A stretch of 6,375 bases of DNA from Candidatus Lloydbacteria bacterium RIFCSPLOWO2_02_FULL_54_12 (lineage in GTDB: Bacteria; Patescibacteriota; Minisyncoccia; Phycocordibacterales; UBA6899). Below, piece by piece: positions 1-4,562 of this stretch. Made by a program: the position numbers and the translations under genes. Each line of letters starts with the position of its first letter. Position 1 is the stretch's first letter. The stretch spans positions 1-6,375 of the forward strand of contig MHLS01000039.1 in assembly GCA_001819095.1 (NCBI GenBank), read 5' to 3'. The notes below the pieces were generated by a model. That model was given only the letters and a program-made list of their open reading frames with translations, was not told where the DNA came from and ran no database searches.

Positions 1-633
1 GGCCTCCATGCGCTCGGAATTGGTGATCATGTAGGGAGAGACGTAGCCCTTGTCGAATTCCGTTCCTTCGACGATCTCGCTCTCGATGCCGAACGACTGG
101 GACTCCTCGACGGTGACCACGCCGTCTTTTCCGACTTCCTTGATGGTCTCGGCGATCTTCTTGCCGAATTCCGGTGATTCAACCGCGATGGTCGCCACTT
201 GTTCGATCTCCGCGTCGGTCTTGATGGGTTTTGCGACCTTCTTCAGCGCCTCCACCGCATCCCCGAGCGCAGCCTCCATGCCCCTGCGAACACCCATCGG
301 ATTTGCGCCAAGCGTTGTACGAGAAAGTCCTTCGGAAACAAGCGACTGAAACAGCACCACTGCGGTCGTTGTGCCGTCGCCCGCAACCTCGTCGGTCTTG
401 GATGCGACCTCTTTCACTATTTCCGCACCCATATTCTCCATCTTGTCGGGAAGCGATATCTCCTTTGCGATGGAAACGCCGTCGTTCGTGATGGTCGGTG
501 CGCCGTAGCCCTTGTCGAGGACAACGTTTCTCCCGCGCGGGCCGATAGTGATCTTGACCGCATTCGCCACCTTGTCGACGCCGGCCTTGAGCGCGCGGCG
601 GGCGGCTTCTCCTGAAAGAATTTGTTTAGCCAT
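1..633 (-). CDS. groEL: Chaperonin GroEL (Hsp60), N-terminal 211 codons, cut by the window edge
   Basis: This is the ATP-driven cytoplasmic folding chamber, which works with the GroES lid. The frame reads without a stop from the ATG at 633-631 to position 1. It opens MAKQILSGEAA and carries the GroEL signatures in order: GPRGRNVVLDKGYGAP (about 31-46), TNDGVSIAKEI with the conserved Asp51, and AGDGTTTA with Asp86, the equivalent of the E. coli catalytic Asp87. The equatorial domain is followed by intermediate-domain sequence (VATIAVESPEFG) and the start of the apical domain (EFDKGYVSPYMI near 192-203), all in canonical positions. The C-terminal part, including any GGM-type tail, lies outside the window. 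It follows groES by 128 bp on the same strand, so it is probably cotranscribed. No Shine-Dalgarno sequence is visible in the 25 bases before the start. Identification is certain; the Parcubacteria-like flavour of the sequence is a judgement from memory. Confidence 0.98.
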   Translation of the reverse strand, partial: MAKQILSGEAARRALKAGVDKVANAVKITIGPRGRNVVLDKGYGAPTITNDGVSIAKEISLPDKMENMGAEIVKEVASKTDEVAGDGTTTAVVLFQSLVSEGLSRTTLGANPMGVRRGMEAALGDAVEALKKVAKPIKTDAEIEQVATIAVESPEFGKKIAETIKEVGKDGVVTVEESQSFGIESEIVEGTEFDKGYVSPYMITNSERMEA

Positions 634-643
634 GATAGTCGAT

Positions 644-758
644 CGTTAGTTATTAGTTGTTAGCCGTCAGTAAATTCAGTTTCAAATCCCAAGTTGCAAG
701 TTTCAAGAAAACGTTTCCGTCTTTAACTTGTGGCTTGTATCTTGTGACTTACAACTGT
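644..758. repeat. Degenerate 7-bp periodic array between groES and groEL
   Basis: Nearly the whole gap between the two chaperonin genes can be read as imperfect heptamers in register. On the plus strand, units ending in TTAGT, TTAGT, TTAGC and TCAGT start at 644, 651, 658 and 665. After a 9-base unit (672-680), the units TTCAAAT, CCCAAGT, TGCAAGT and TTCAAGA start at 681, 688, 695 and 702. After a 15-base break, TAACTTG, TGGCTTG, TATCTTG, TGACTTA and CAACTGT start at 724, 731, 738, 745 and 752. The first block carries CAAG cores and the second carries CTTG cores, so the halves are inverted relative to each other and could fold as three 4-bp steps separated by 3x3 internal loops. Function is unknown. 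It could be a repeat family or a spacer between the genes in the mRNA. Confidence 0.6.
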
Positions 759-761
759 TTG

Positions 762-1082
762 CTATTTTTCTACAGCAAGAATATTCCCTTCCGATGTGAG
801 CACGAGTTCGACGCCGCCCACCTTCACCTCTTCGGCATCGTAACCGCGCTTGTACCAAACGATGTCGCCTTTCTTCACCTCCAAGGCGACGCGTTTTCCT
901 TCGGCGGAAAATCGGCCGAGACCGGCCGCGACGATCTCACCCCGCTCGTGCTTCTCACTATTCTCCTTACCGGGAAGGATGATGCCCGAGGCGGTGGTCG
1001 CCTCTCCTTTCGCCTCAAGCGGCTTGATAAGCACACGGTCGGCCAAGGGCATGACGGTCGGCTGTTTTGTTGTTTTTGCCAT
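762..1082 (-). CDS. groES: Co-chaperonin GroES (Hsp10)
   Basis: GroES forms the seven-subunit lid of the GroEL chamber in the cytoplasm. The 106-aa product carries the family marks: PLADRVLIKPLE (12-23); a mobile loop at about 25-41 with the Ile-Ile-Leu tripeptide (34-36, in SGIILPGK) that docks on the GroEL apical domain; GEIVAAG (48-54); VKKGDIVWYKRGY (69-81); and the C-terminal ILAVEK. It is slightly longer than the usual 95-97 residues because of about ten extra polar residues (MAKTTKQPTV) before the conserved core. A start at internal Met11 would give standard length, but neither ATG has a Shine-Dalgarno sequence. The upstream ATG is preferred because a short MAK-type extension is plausible in this type of genome. 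It is the first gene of the groES-groEL operon and has a long structured leader upstream. Confidence 0.97.
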   Translation of the reverse strand: MAKTTKQPTVMPLADRVLIKPLEAKGEATTASGIILPGKENSEKHERGEIVAAGLGRFSAEGKRVALEVKKGDIVWYKRGYDAEEVKVGGVELVLTSEGNILAVEK

Positions 1083-1106
1083 AATGCTTATGTTAACTGC
1101 CTATAA

Positions 1107-1135
1107 TATAAAGCAAACTGTTTCTTCAATCCCAA
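1107..1135 (-). promoter_or_regulatory. Possible second, proximal groES promoter
   Basis: On the minus strand TTGGGA (1135-1130) is followed by 17 bases and TTTATA (1112-1107), with TGC directly before the -10. TATATT, offset by two bases, is an alternative -10 with a 19-base spacer. This would give a transcript with a leader of only about 18 nt that bypasses the structured region. The match is much weaker than the distal promoter. Confidence 0.3.
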
Positions 1136-1160
1136 CGTCGCACCACTTCGAGTACTTCCA

Positions 1161-1190
1161 ATTTCTACACTCACTTCGTGAGTAAGAAAT
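1161..1190 (-). promoter_or_regulatory. 12-bp hairpin in the groES leader
   Basis: ATTTCT (1161-1166) pairs with AGAAAT (1185-1190), and ACTCAC (1169-1174) pairs with GTGAGT (1178-1183). The loop is TTC on the plus strand, with a small AC/A internal bulge. It is not followed by a T tract on either strand, so it is not a simple terminator. The CACTC/GAGT arms recall part of the CIRCE heat-shock operator bound by HrcA, but the spacing (7 rather than 9) and outer bases do not fit the CIRCE consensus. Confidence 0.5.
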
Positions 1191-1195
1191 CTAGG

Positions 1196-1221
1196 TCGCA
1201 CCACGTGAAGACGGGGTGCGA
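1196..1221 (-). promoter_or_regulatory. 7-bp hairpin near the 5' end of the groES leader
   Basis: TCGCACC (1196-1202) and GGTGCGA (1215-1221) form a perfect 7-bp inverted repeat around a 12-base loop. GTCGCACCAC at 1195-1204 occurs again at 1137-1146, so the 1215-1221 arm has an alternative partner 58 bp closer to the gene. Confidence 0.45.
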
Positions 1222-1241
1222 GAAGAATTGAAAGTGCACCC

Positions 1242-1270
1242 ATTATATGGAGTCGTGCTCAATAAGTCAA
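1242..1270 (-). promoter_or_regulatory. Main groES-groEL promoter, near-consensus sigma70 type
   Basis: On the minus strand TTGACT (1270-1265) is followed by exactly 17 bases and a perfect TATAAT (1247-1242). It is the best-scoring promoter in the window and points at groES. The expected start of transcription is near 1235. Its -35 box lies 4 bp from the -35 of the divergent lipoprotein promoter. Confidence 0.65.
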
Positions 1271-1279
1271 AAATTTGAC
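1266..1279. promoter_or_regulatory. Palindrome holding two back-to-back -35 boxes
   Basis: GTCAAA (1266-1271) and TTTGAC (1274-1279) form a perfect 6-bp inverted repeat around AA. The left arm supplies the -35 of the minus-strand groES promoter and the right arm the -35 of the plus-strand lipoprotein promoter. The symmetry may simply reflect the two TTGAC boxes. It could also serve as a shared operator, and polymerases at the two promoters are likely to interfere. Confidence 0.55.
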
Positions 1280-1303
1280 AAATCCCTACCATCGTGATAA
1301 ATC
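1275..1303 (+). promoter_or_regulatory. Promoter of the small lipoprotein gene
   Basis: Perfect -35 TTGACA (1275-1280), 17-base spacer ending in TGA (1295-1297, extended -10), and a weak -10 TAAATC (1298-1303). Transcription would start near 1310, leaving a leader of about 40 nt before the ATG at 1351. Confidence 0.5.
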
Positions 1304-1350
1304 CAAACCAGCTGGGGACATACCACACAACACAAGCAACGGAGAGATTA

Positions 1351-1593
1351 ATGAAACAAGGAATACGGAGTTTAGTGGTCGTAGCAGTTATCGCCGCGTT
1401 ATCGGGGTGCACCAGAGTCCCAGACTTGGAGAAAACCAGCAAAAACGAGGTGTCGCCCGAAAAAATTTCGTACTTCAAGGATCCGCGTACCGATATCTGC
1501 TTTGCATCAGTGGCGTCTCGTACGACCAATACCTTCCTCGTCGTCTCAATCGCGACCGTCCCGTGCGAAAAGGTCGAGAAACTCCTCAACTAA
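1351..1593 (+). CDS. Small predicted lipoprotein of unknown function (80 aa)
   Basis: The ATG at 1351 is preferred to the in-frame ATG at 1294. GGAGAG (1341-1346) sits four bases before it, the predicted transcript starts after 1294, and it places a classic lipoprotein signal at the N-terminus: Lys2, Arg6, a hydrophobic run at about 7-16, then the lipobox Leu17-Ser18-Gly19-Cys20. Cys20 would be lipidated and the mature chain anchored on the outer face of the membrane. The mature part has only about 60 residues. It holds a distinctive stretch, ISYFKDPRTDICFASVASR (39-57), and ends VPCEKVEKLL; Cys50 and Cys72 could form a disulfide. The YF-DPRT--CF ... VPCE pattern seems familiar from short uncharacterised proteins, but I cannot name a family. 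The gene is a single unit with its own promoter and terminator. Confidence 0.85.
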   Translation: MKQGIRSLVVVAVIAALSGCTRVPDLEKTSKNEVSPEKISYFKDPRTDICFASVASRTTNTFLVVSIATVPCEKVEKLLN

Positions 1594-1624
1594 TCGCACG
1601 TCGCGTCGACAGCAACCGTGTTAC

Positions 1625-1650
1625 AAAAAGGCTTCGGCCTTTTTTCTTTT
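1625..1650 (+). terminator. Rho-independent terminator after the lipoprotein gene
   Basis: AAAAAGGC (1625-1632), TTCG tetraloop, GCCTTTTT (1637-1644), followed by further T residues to 1650. The 8-bp stem with a stable UUCG loop lies 31 bp after the stop codon. The A-rich left side could also let it act on the opposite strand, though no minus-strand gene ends here. Confidence 0.9.
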
Positions 1651-1677
1651 AGCAAGCGTGTGTTCCTCCTCTCGTGT

Positions 1678-1706
1678 TTGACAAGATTATAAAATCATGA
1701 TTGTTT
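1678..1706 (+). promoter_or_regulatory. Promoter of the tandem glycosyltransferase gene
   Basis: Perfect -35 TTGACA (1678-1683), 17-base spacer ending in TGA (1698-1700), weak -10 TTGTTT (1701-1706). The layout TTTGACAA-N9-ATCATGAT is nearly identical in sequence and spacing to the lipoprotein promoter at 1274-1298. The predicted start near 1713 leaves about 37 nt to the ATG at 1750. Confidence 0.45.
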
Positions 1707-1749
1707 ACGACAAGAGCTTTGAAATTTCGTTCGAACATTCGGAGGCACA

Positions 1750-4020
1750 ATGGAACTCATCGTTCCGTCGATACCCATTGAACAGCCGCCTGTTCACGCG
1801 GTAAAAGACAATGAACTCACCGTCGCCATCGCAAGTCTTTCGATCGGAGGGGCGGAGCGCATCGTCCTTGATTGGGCGGCGCGTATCTATCCTAAATGGC
1901 GTGTGCACTTGGTCGTGGTCAAGGACCGCGACACCGAGTGGCCCGTTCCCGACTTCGTACGCGTCACCCGTCTTGCCAATACGCGGATCCTCGAACAACT
2001 CGAGGAACTCGGCCAAGAGATCGCCGCGAAGCCCATTCCCGTCGTGACCTGCCACCTCTTCAAAAAAGCCTGGCGAGACGCACTCATCAGGGGAGGTGCG
2101 CGGGTAGTCACCGTGCTCCATAACGCGAAGAACGGTTGGGAAGAAGGCGTCGCCTCGCTCGAGGGCTCGATGAACGTCATCGCGGTCTCCGGCGCATGCA
2201 AGAACGACCTCAATCAAGCAGGGTGGCAGGGACCGGTGTCGGTCATCCGGCACATTCCCCCGCGGTGGAAATTCGCCGCCGATGCGCGCGAACGCTACCG
2301 CAGGGAATGGAACATTCCGGCTGATGCGCTCGTCATCGGCATGGTGGGCGCGGTCAAGCCGCAGAAGAACTACTGCCGTGCCCTTGCTATCCTCAAGATG
2401 TTCCTCGAAAAACGCGACGCATACCTCGTTATCGTCGGCGGCCCCGTCAACATGGCCGTCGGCCGCGAGGAGTGGACCCGAGTCGTGGACGAAGTCTATC
2501 GTCTCGACATACGTCACCGCGTCGCTATGCCGGGATTCATCGCCGGTGCGACTGCCTGCACTCCGGCTTTCGATGTAATGCTGAACACCAGCAACTTCGA
2601 AGGTCTTTCCATCGCTACGCTCGAAGTCTTGGTGAACGGGATGCCGATGGTGGCGAGCAAAGTGGGAGGCCAAGGAGAGATTGGGTGCGAAGGACTCATA
2701 CTTCTTCCGGCGGAAGCCGGTGAAGACGAGTGGGTCGACGCCCTCCTGTCGGCGCTCAACAAGAAATTCACGGAACCCTCATGGGCAAAGTTCCCCTCAC
2801 ATCGGCTTTGGTCGCTGGCGGGTATCGCGCGTCCGGTGCCAAAGACCGGAAAGGTGCTCTTCGTCGGAGCGAATCTCAACTCCGGCGGAGCGCAACGTTC
2901 GCTCGTCAATCTGGCGAAGCGACTGCATGGCAAGATGCCGCTTGAAGTGGCGATCACGACCCGATCAACGACGGAACATTTCACGCGTGAACTCCGCAAT
3001 GCGGGCATTACGGTCGAACTTTCCTCGGGGCAATGGGATCCGTTCTTTCACGCGGAGGCGCTGACGGAAAAGGTCTGCGCGGAGGGATTCGACACTGTGT
3101 GCTTCTGGAATCTCGACGCGCGGGTAAAACTCCTGCTCGTCAAAGCGCTCGGCTTTACCGATGTCCGCTTCATCGACGTCTCCCCCGGCGGATACGCTTT
3201 CCTCGAAATGGACGCCGTCAAGGAATTCGCGGAGCTTATCGCTTTCTCCATAGACGACTACCACCGACGACTCGACAAGATGGTGCTCAAATGGGGCGGC
3301 ACGTCACCCAAAGGGTGCACCGAGAAGACCGTGGTCATCAAGAACGGCGTTCCCAAGCCGCATCGGATAAAGACCGACTACACCATTCGCGACGCTCCTC
3401 GCGTAGTCGTCTCCGGTCGTATCGCTCCGTCAAAGTTTGTCGTGGAGATCATTCGCGCAATGCGTCTCGTGCGGGAGAAGATCCCCGATGCGCAACTGCA
3501 CATCTTCGGTGCTGCGGAGCCGGAACACGCCGCTTACGCCGAGGAAGTCTCGCGGGAAACGCGCGATGAACTCGACACACAGACGTTCTTCCACGGCTCC
3601 TGTTTCGACGTTGCGGAAAAGCTCTCAGGCTTTGATGCGTACGTCGTCCTCGGTCTCCATCAGGGATGCCCCAACGCGCTTCTTGAAGCGCTCGCTGTCG
3701 GGATGCCCTCGGTCGCGAACGACGACGGGGGCACGCGGGAACAGGTCGAAAACGGCGTGACGGGACTCCTTGTCCCCGATTGCGACCCGAAGCATCTCGT
3801 GGAAGCGCTCATCCGCATCCTTTCCGACCGAGTGCTCGCAAAAAAGCTCGGGGAAGCGGGGCGTGCTCACATTGAGGAGACATTCTCGATGAAACGCATG
3901 GTGAGAGCATACGAAGCGCTCTTTCGTGAGGAGGTCGCGATGACGCCGGAGCATGACAAAGACCGGCAAACGACGTTCGTCGACTGTTCCGCGGAGGGAT
4001 TAGCACAAAGCATGGCGTAA
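1750..4020 (+). CDS. Tandem two-unit GT4-type glycosyltransferase (756 aa)
   Basis: Two complete GT-B fold, GT4-family-like units lie in one chain. Such enzymes move a sugar from a nucleotide donor to surface polysaccharide or lipid acceptors at the cytoplasmic face. Unit 1 (about 23-340) has GGAER (33-37) at the first nucleotide-fold loop, GAVKPQKN (200-207) at the donor phosphate site, and an intact E-x7-E (Glu284, Glu292 in FEGLSIATLEVL). Unit 2 (about 367-725) starts LFVGANLNSGGAQRS, has SGRIAPSK (555-562) with Arg557 and Lys562, then HQGCPNALLEA, where Gln638 replaces the first Glu of E-x7-E and Glu646 is kept. A polar tail of about 30 residues follows. No signal peptide or membrane span is seen. 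The ATG is set by GGAGG at 1741-1745. Typical single GT4 enzymes have 350-420 residues, so this is a fusion or internal duplication. No sugar-synthesis genes flank it, so donor and acceptor cannot be named. Confidence 0.93.
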   Translation: MELIVPSIPIEQPPVHAVKDNELTVAIASLSIGGAERIVLDWAARIYPKWRVHLVVVKDRDTEWPVPDFVRVTRLANTRILEQLEELGQEIAAKPIPVVTCHLFKKAWRDALIRGGARVVTVLHNAKNGWEEGVASLEGSMNVIAVSGACKNDLNQAGWQGPVSVIRHIPPRWKFAADARERYRREWNIPADALVIGMVGAVKPQKNYCRALAILKMFLEKRDAYLVIVGGPVNMAVGREEWTRVVDEVYRLDIRHRVAMPGFIAGATACTPAFDVMLNTSNFEGLSIATLEVLVNGMPMVASKVGGQGEIGCEGLILLPAEAGEDEWVDALLSALNKKFTEPSWAKFPSHRLWSLAGIARPVPKTGKVLFVGANLNSGGAQRSLVNLAKRLHGKMPLEVAITTRSTTEHFTRELRNAGITVELSSGQWDPFFHAEALTEKVCAEGFDTVCFWNLDARVKLLLVKALGFTDVRFIDVSPGGYAFLEMDAVKEFAELIAFSIDDYHRRLDKMVLKWGGTSPKGCTEKTVVIKNGVPKPHRIKTDYTIRDAPRVVVSGRIAPSKFVVEIIRAMRLVREKIPDAQLHIFGAAEPEHAAYAEEVSRETRDELDTQTFFHGSCFDVAEKLSGFDAYVVLGLHQGCPNALLEALAVGMPSVANDDGGTREQVENGVTGLLVPDCDPKHLVEALIRILSDRVLAKKLGEAGRAHIEETFSMKRMVRAYEALFREEVAMTPEHDKDRQTTFVDCSAEGLAQSMA

Positions 4021-4030
4021 CGAAGCAACT

Positions 4031-4065
4031 AAGGCTAGCTCGGGTATCCCGAACTAGCCTTTTTT
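4031..4065 (+). terminator. Rho-independent terminator after the glycosyltransferase gene
   Basis: AAGGCTAG (4031-4038) pairs with CTAGCCTT (4054-4061), and TCGGG (4040-4044) with CCCGA (4048-4052). There is one C/A mismatch and a TAT loop, followed by a T run to 4065. It begins 11 bp after the stop codon. Confidence 0.92.
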
Positions 4066-4096
4066 ATAAGTTTTATGACCCTGGATCTCATTGCCC

Positions 4097-4125
4097 TTGC
4101 ACTTTCTTTGTTTTTGTGTTACAAT
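4097..4125 (+). promoter_or_regulatory. Promoter of the 69-aa membrane protein gene
   Basis: TTGCAC (4097-4102), a 17-base T-rich spacer ending in TGT (4117-4119, extended -10), and TACAAT (4120-4125). This is a good sigma70-type match. Transcription would begin near 4132, after the in-frame ATG at 4116 but before the ATG at 4164, which supports the later start. Confidence 0.65.
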
Positions 4126-4163
4126 CCACCGTAGTCTTTCATTCACTTCGAAAAGGAACCTCG

Positions 4164-4373
4164 ATGAAACGCTTCCACCACTGGTACGACCGCCAGCACG
4201 CAGGCGTGCAAATCGTGTTACTCCTCTTGATCGCAACGCCCTTCAGCATCGGCTCATCGCCGGATGCGTGGAATCTTTCCGTGAGCCCAGTCCTTGCGGC
4301 CTGTCTCATACTTTTCACCGCTAGCATGCTCATGACGAGGATTTGGCACGTGATGCCGCTCCGCATGCGCTGA
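4164..4373 (+). CDS. Small two-span membrane protein of unknown function (69 aa)
   Basis: The start at 4164 is chosen because AAAAGGAA (4151-4158) precedes it by five bases and the predicted transcript begins only at about 4132; an in-frame ATG at 4116 would lie in the promoter. The product begins with a basic, aromatic, His-rich head (MKRFHHWYDRQHAG). It then has a hydrophobic span at about 17-31 (VQIVLLLLIATPFSI), a short polar loop, and a second span at about 40-56 (SPVLAACLILFTASMLM), and ends in a basic tail (RIWHVMPLRMR). Basic residues at both ends suggest both termini are cytoplasmic. No family is recognised. Stop is TGA. The gene forms its own transcription unit, with a promoter 39 bp upstream and a terminator 19 bp downstream, which argues that this short frame is a real gene. 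Confidence 0.72.
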   Translation: MKRFHHWYDRQHAGVQIVLLLLIATPFSIGSSPDAWNLSVSPVLAACLILFTASMLMTRIWHVMPLRMR

Positions 4374-4392
4374 ACCGCCCCGCGCGACACAC

Positions 4393-4418
4393 CCAAGCCC
4401 CAGAGGGCTTGGTTTTTT
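4393..4418 (+). terminator. Rho-independent terminator after the small membrane protein gene
   Basis: CCAAGCCC (4393-4400), CAGA loop, GGGCTTGG (4405-4412), then six T residues. It is a perfect 8-bp G+C-rich stem 19 bp past the TGA stop. Confidence 0.93.
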
Positions 4419-4453
4419 GTATCCCCCTCATGCGCCAAACCCACAAAATATAC

Positions 4454-4482
4454 TTGACTAAAAATTGAACGCATGTTAGCCA
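4454..4482 (+). promoter_or_regulatory. Probable promoter of the TPM-PspA-like operon
   Basis: TTGACT (4454-4459), a 17-base spacer ending in TGT (4474-4476), and a weak -10 TAGCCA (4477-4482). The -10 is poor, so activity may depend on the extended TGN element or on an activator. The leader to the GTG at 4563 would be about 74 nt. Confidence 0.4.
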
Positions 4483-4550
4483 TAGTTTCGGAACCTGTCT
4501 GTCCAAAGCCGAAAAGGCCGAGGCCATACCGGCACATTGTCAACGGAAAA

Positions 4551-4556
4551 AGGAGG
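4551..4556 (+). promoter_or_regulatory. Strong Shine-Dalgarno site that fixes the GTG start of the TPM gene
   Basis: A perfect AGGAGG with 6 bases to the GTG at 4563. This start places an intact signal peptide at the N-terminus. No ATG in the same frame offers both features. Confidence 0.85.
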
Positions 4557-4562
4557 AATTGA

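Larger units (their letters stand above)
1083..1235 (-). promoter_or_regulatory. Long structured 5' leader of groES
   Basis: If transcription starts about 7 bases past the -10 box at 1247-1242, groES mRNA has a leader of roughly 150 nt. In transcript order it contains UCGCACC (1221-1215), a first copy of GUGGUGCGAC (1204-1195), a 12-bp hairpin (1190-1161) and a second exact copy of GUGGUGCGAC (1146-1137). The first element can pair with either copy but not both, so two exclusive folds are possible. No canonical Shine-Dalgarno sequence lies near the ATG. The layout resembles a regulated leader such as a thermosensor or attenuator, but it matches no RNA family I recognise. Function is inferred. 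Confidence 0.45.

Noticed and set aside
644..758. CRISPR array
   Set aside because: Units are 7 bp and degenerate with no 25-40 bp direct repeats or unique spacers, and no cas gene is present.
1161..1190. CIRCE operator (HrcA site) upstream of groES
   Set aside because: Only the CACTC/GAGT core is similar. The spacer is 7 rather than 9 bases and the outer arms do not match the consensus, so it is described as an unassigned hairpin.
1191..1589. Minus-strand open frame (132 codons) opposite the lipoprotein gene
   Set aside because: It overlaps the divergent promoter region and the groES leader, and has no recognisable protein features. The plus-strand frame has a lipobox, a ribosome site and a terminator.
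1697..1804. 35-codon plus-strand frame starting in the glycosyltransferase promoter, a possible leader peptide
   Set aside because: Its ATG overlaps the predicted extended -10 element upstream of the expected start of transcription, and it has no Shine-Dalgarno site.
1705..2673. Long minus-strand open frame (322 codons) opposite the glycosyltransferase
   Set aside because: It lies antisense to a gene with clear GT4 motifs. Its translation is rich in Arg, Asp and His without domain pattern, typical of the mirror frame of G+C-rich coding sequence.
4490..4520. GGAAC (4491-4495) as the -35 of an ECF sigma promoter for the TPM operon
   Set aside because: No matching -10 element is visible at 16-17 bases downstream, so the weak TTGACT promoter is preferred.
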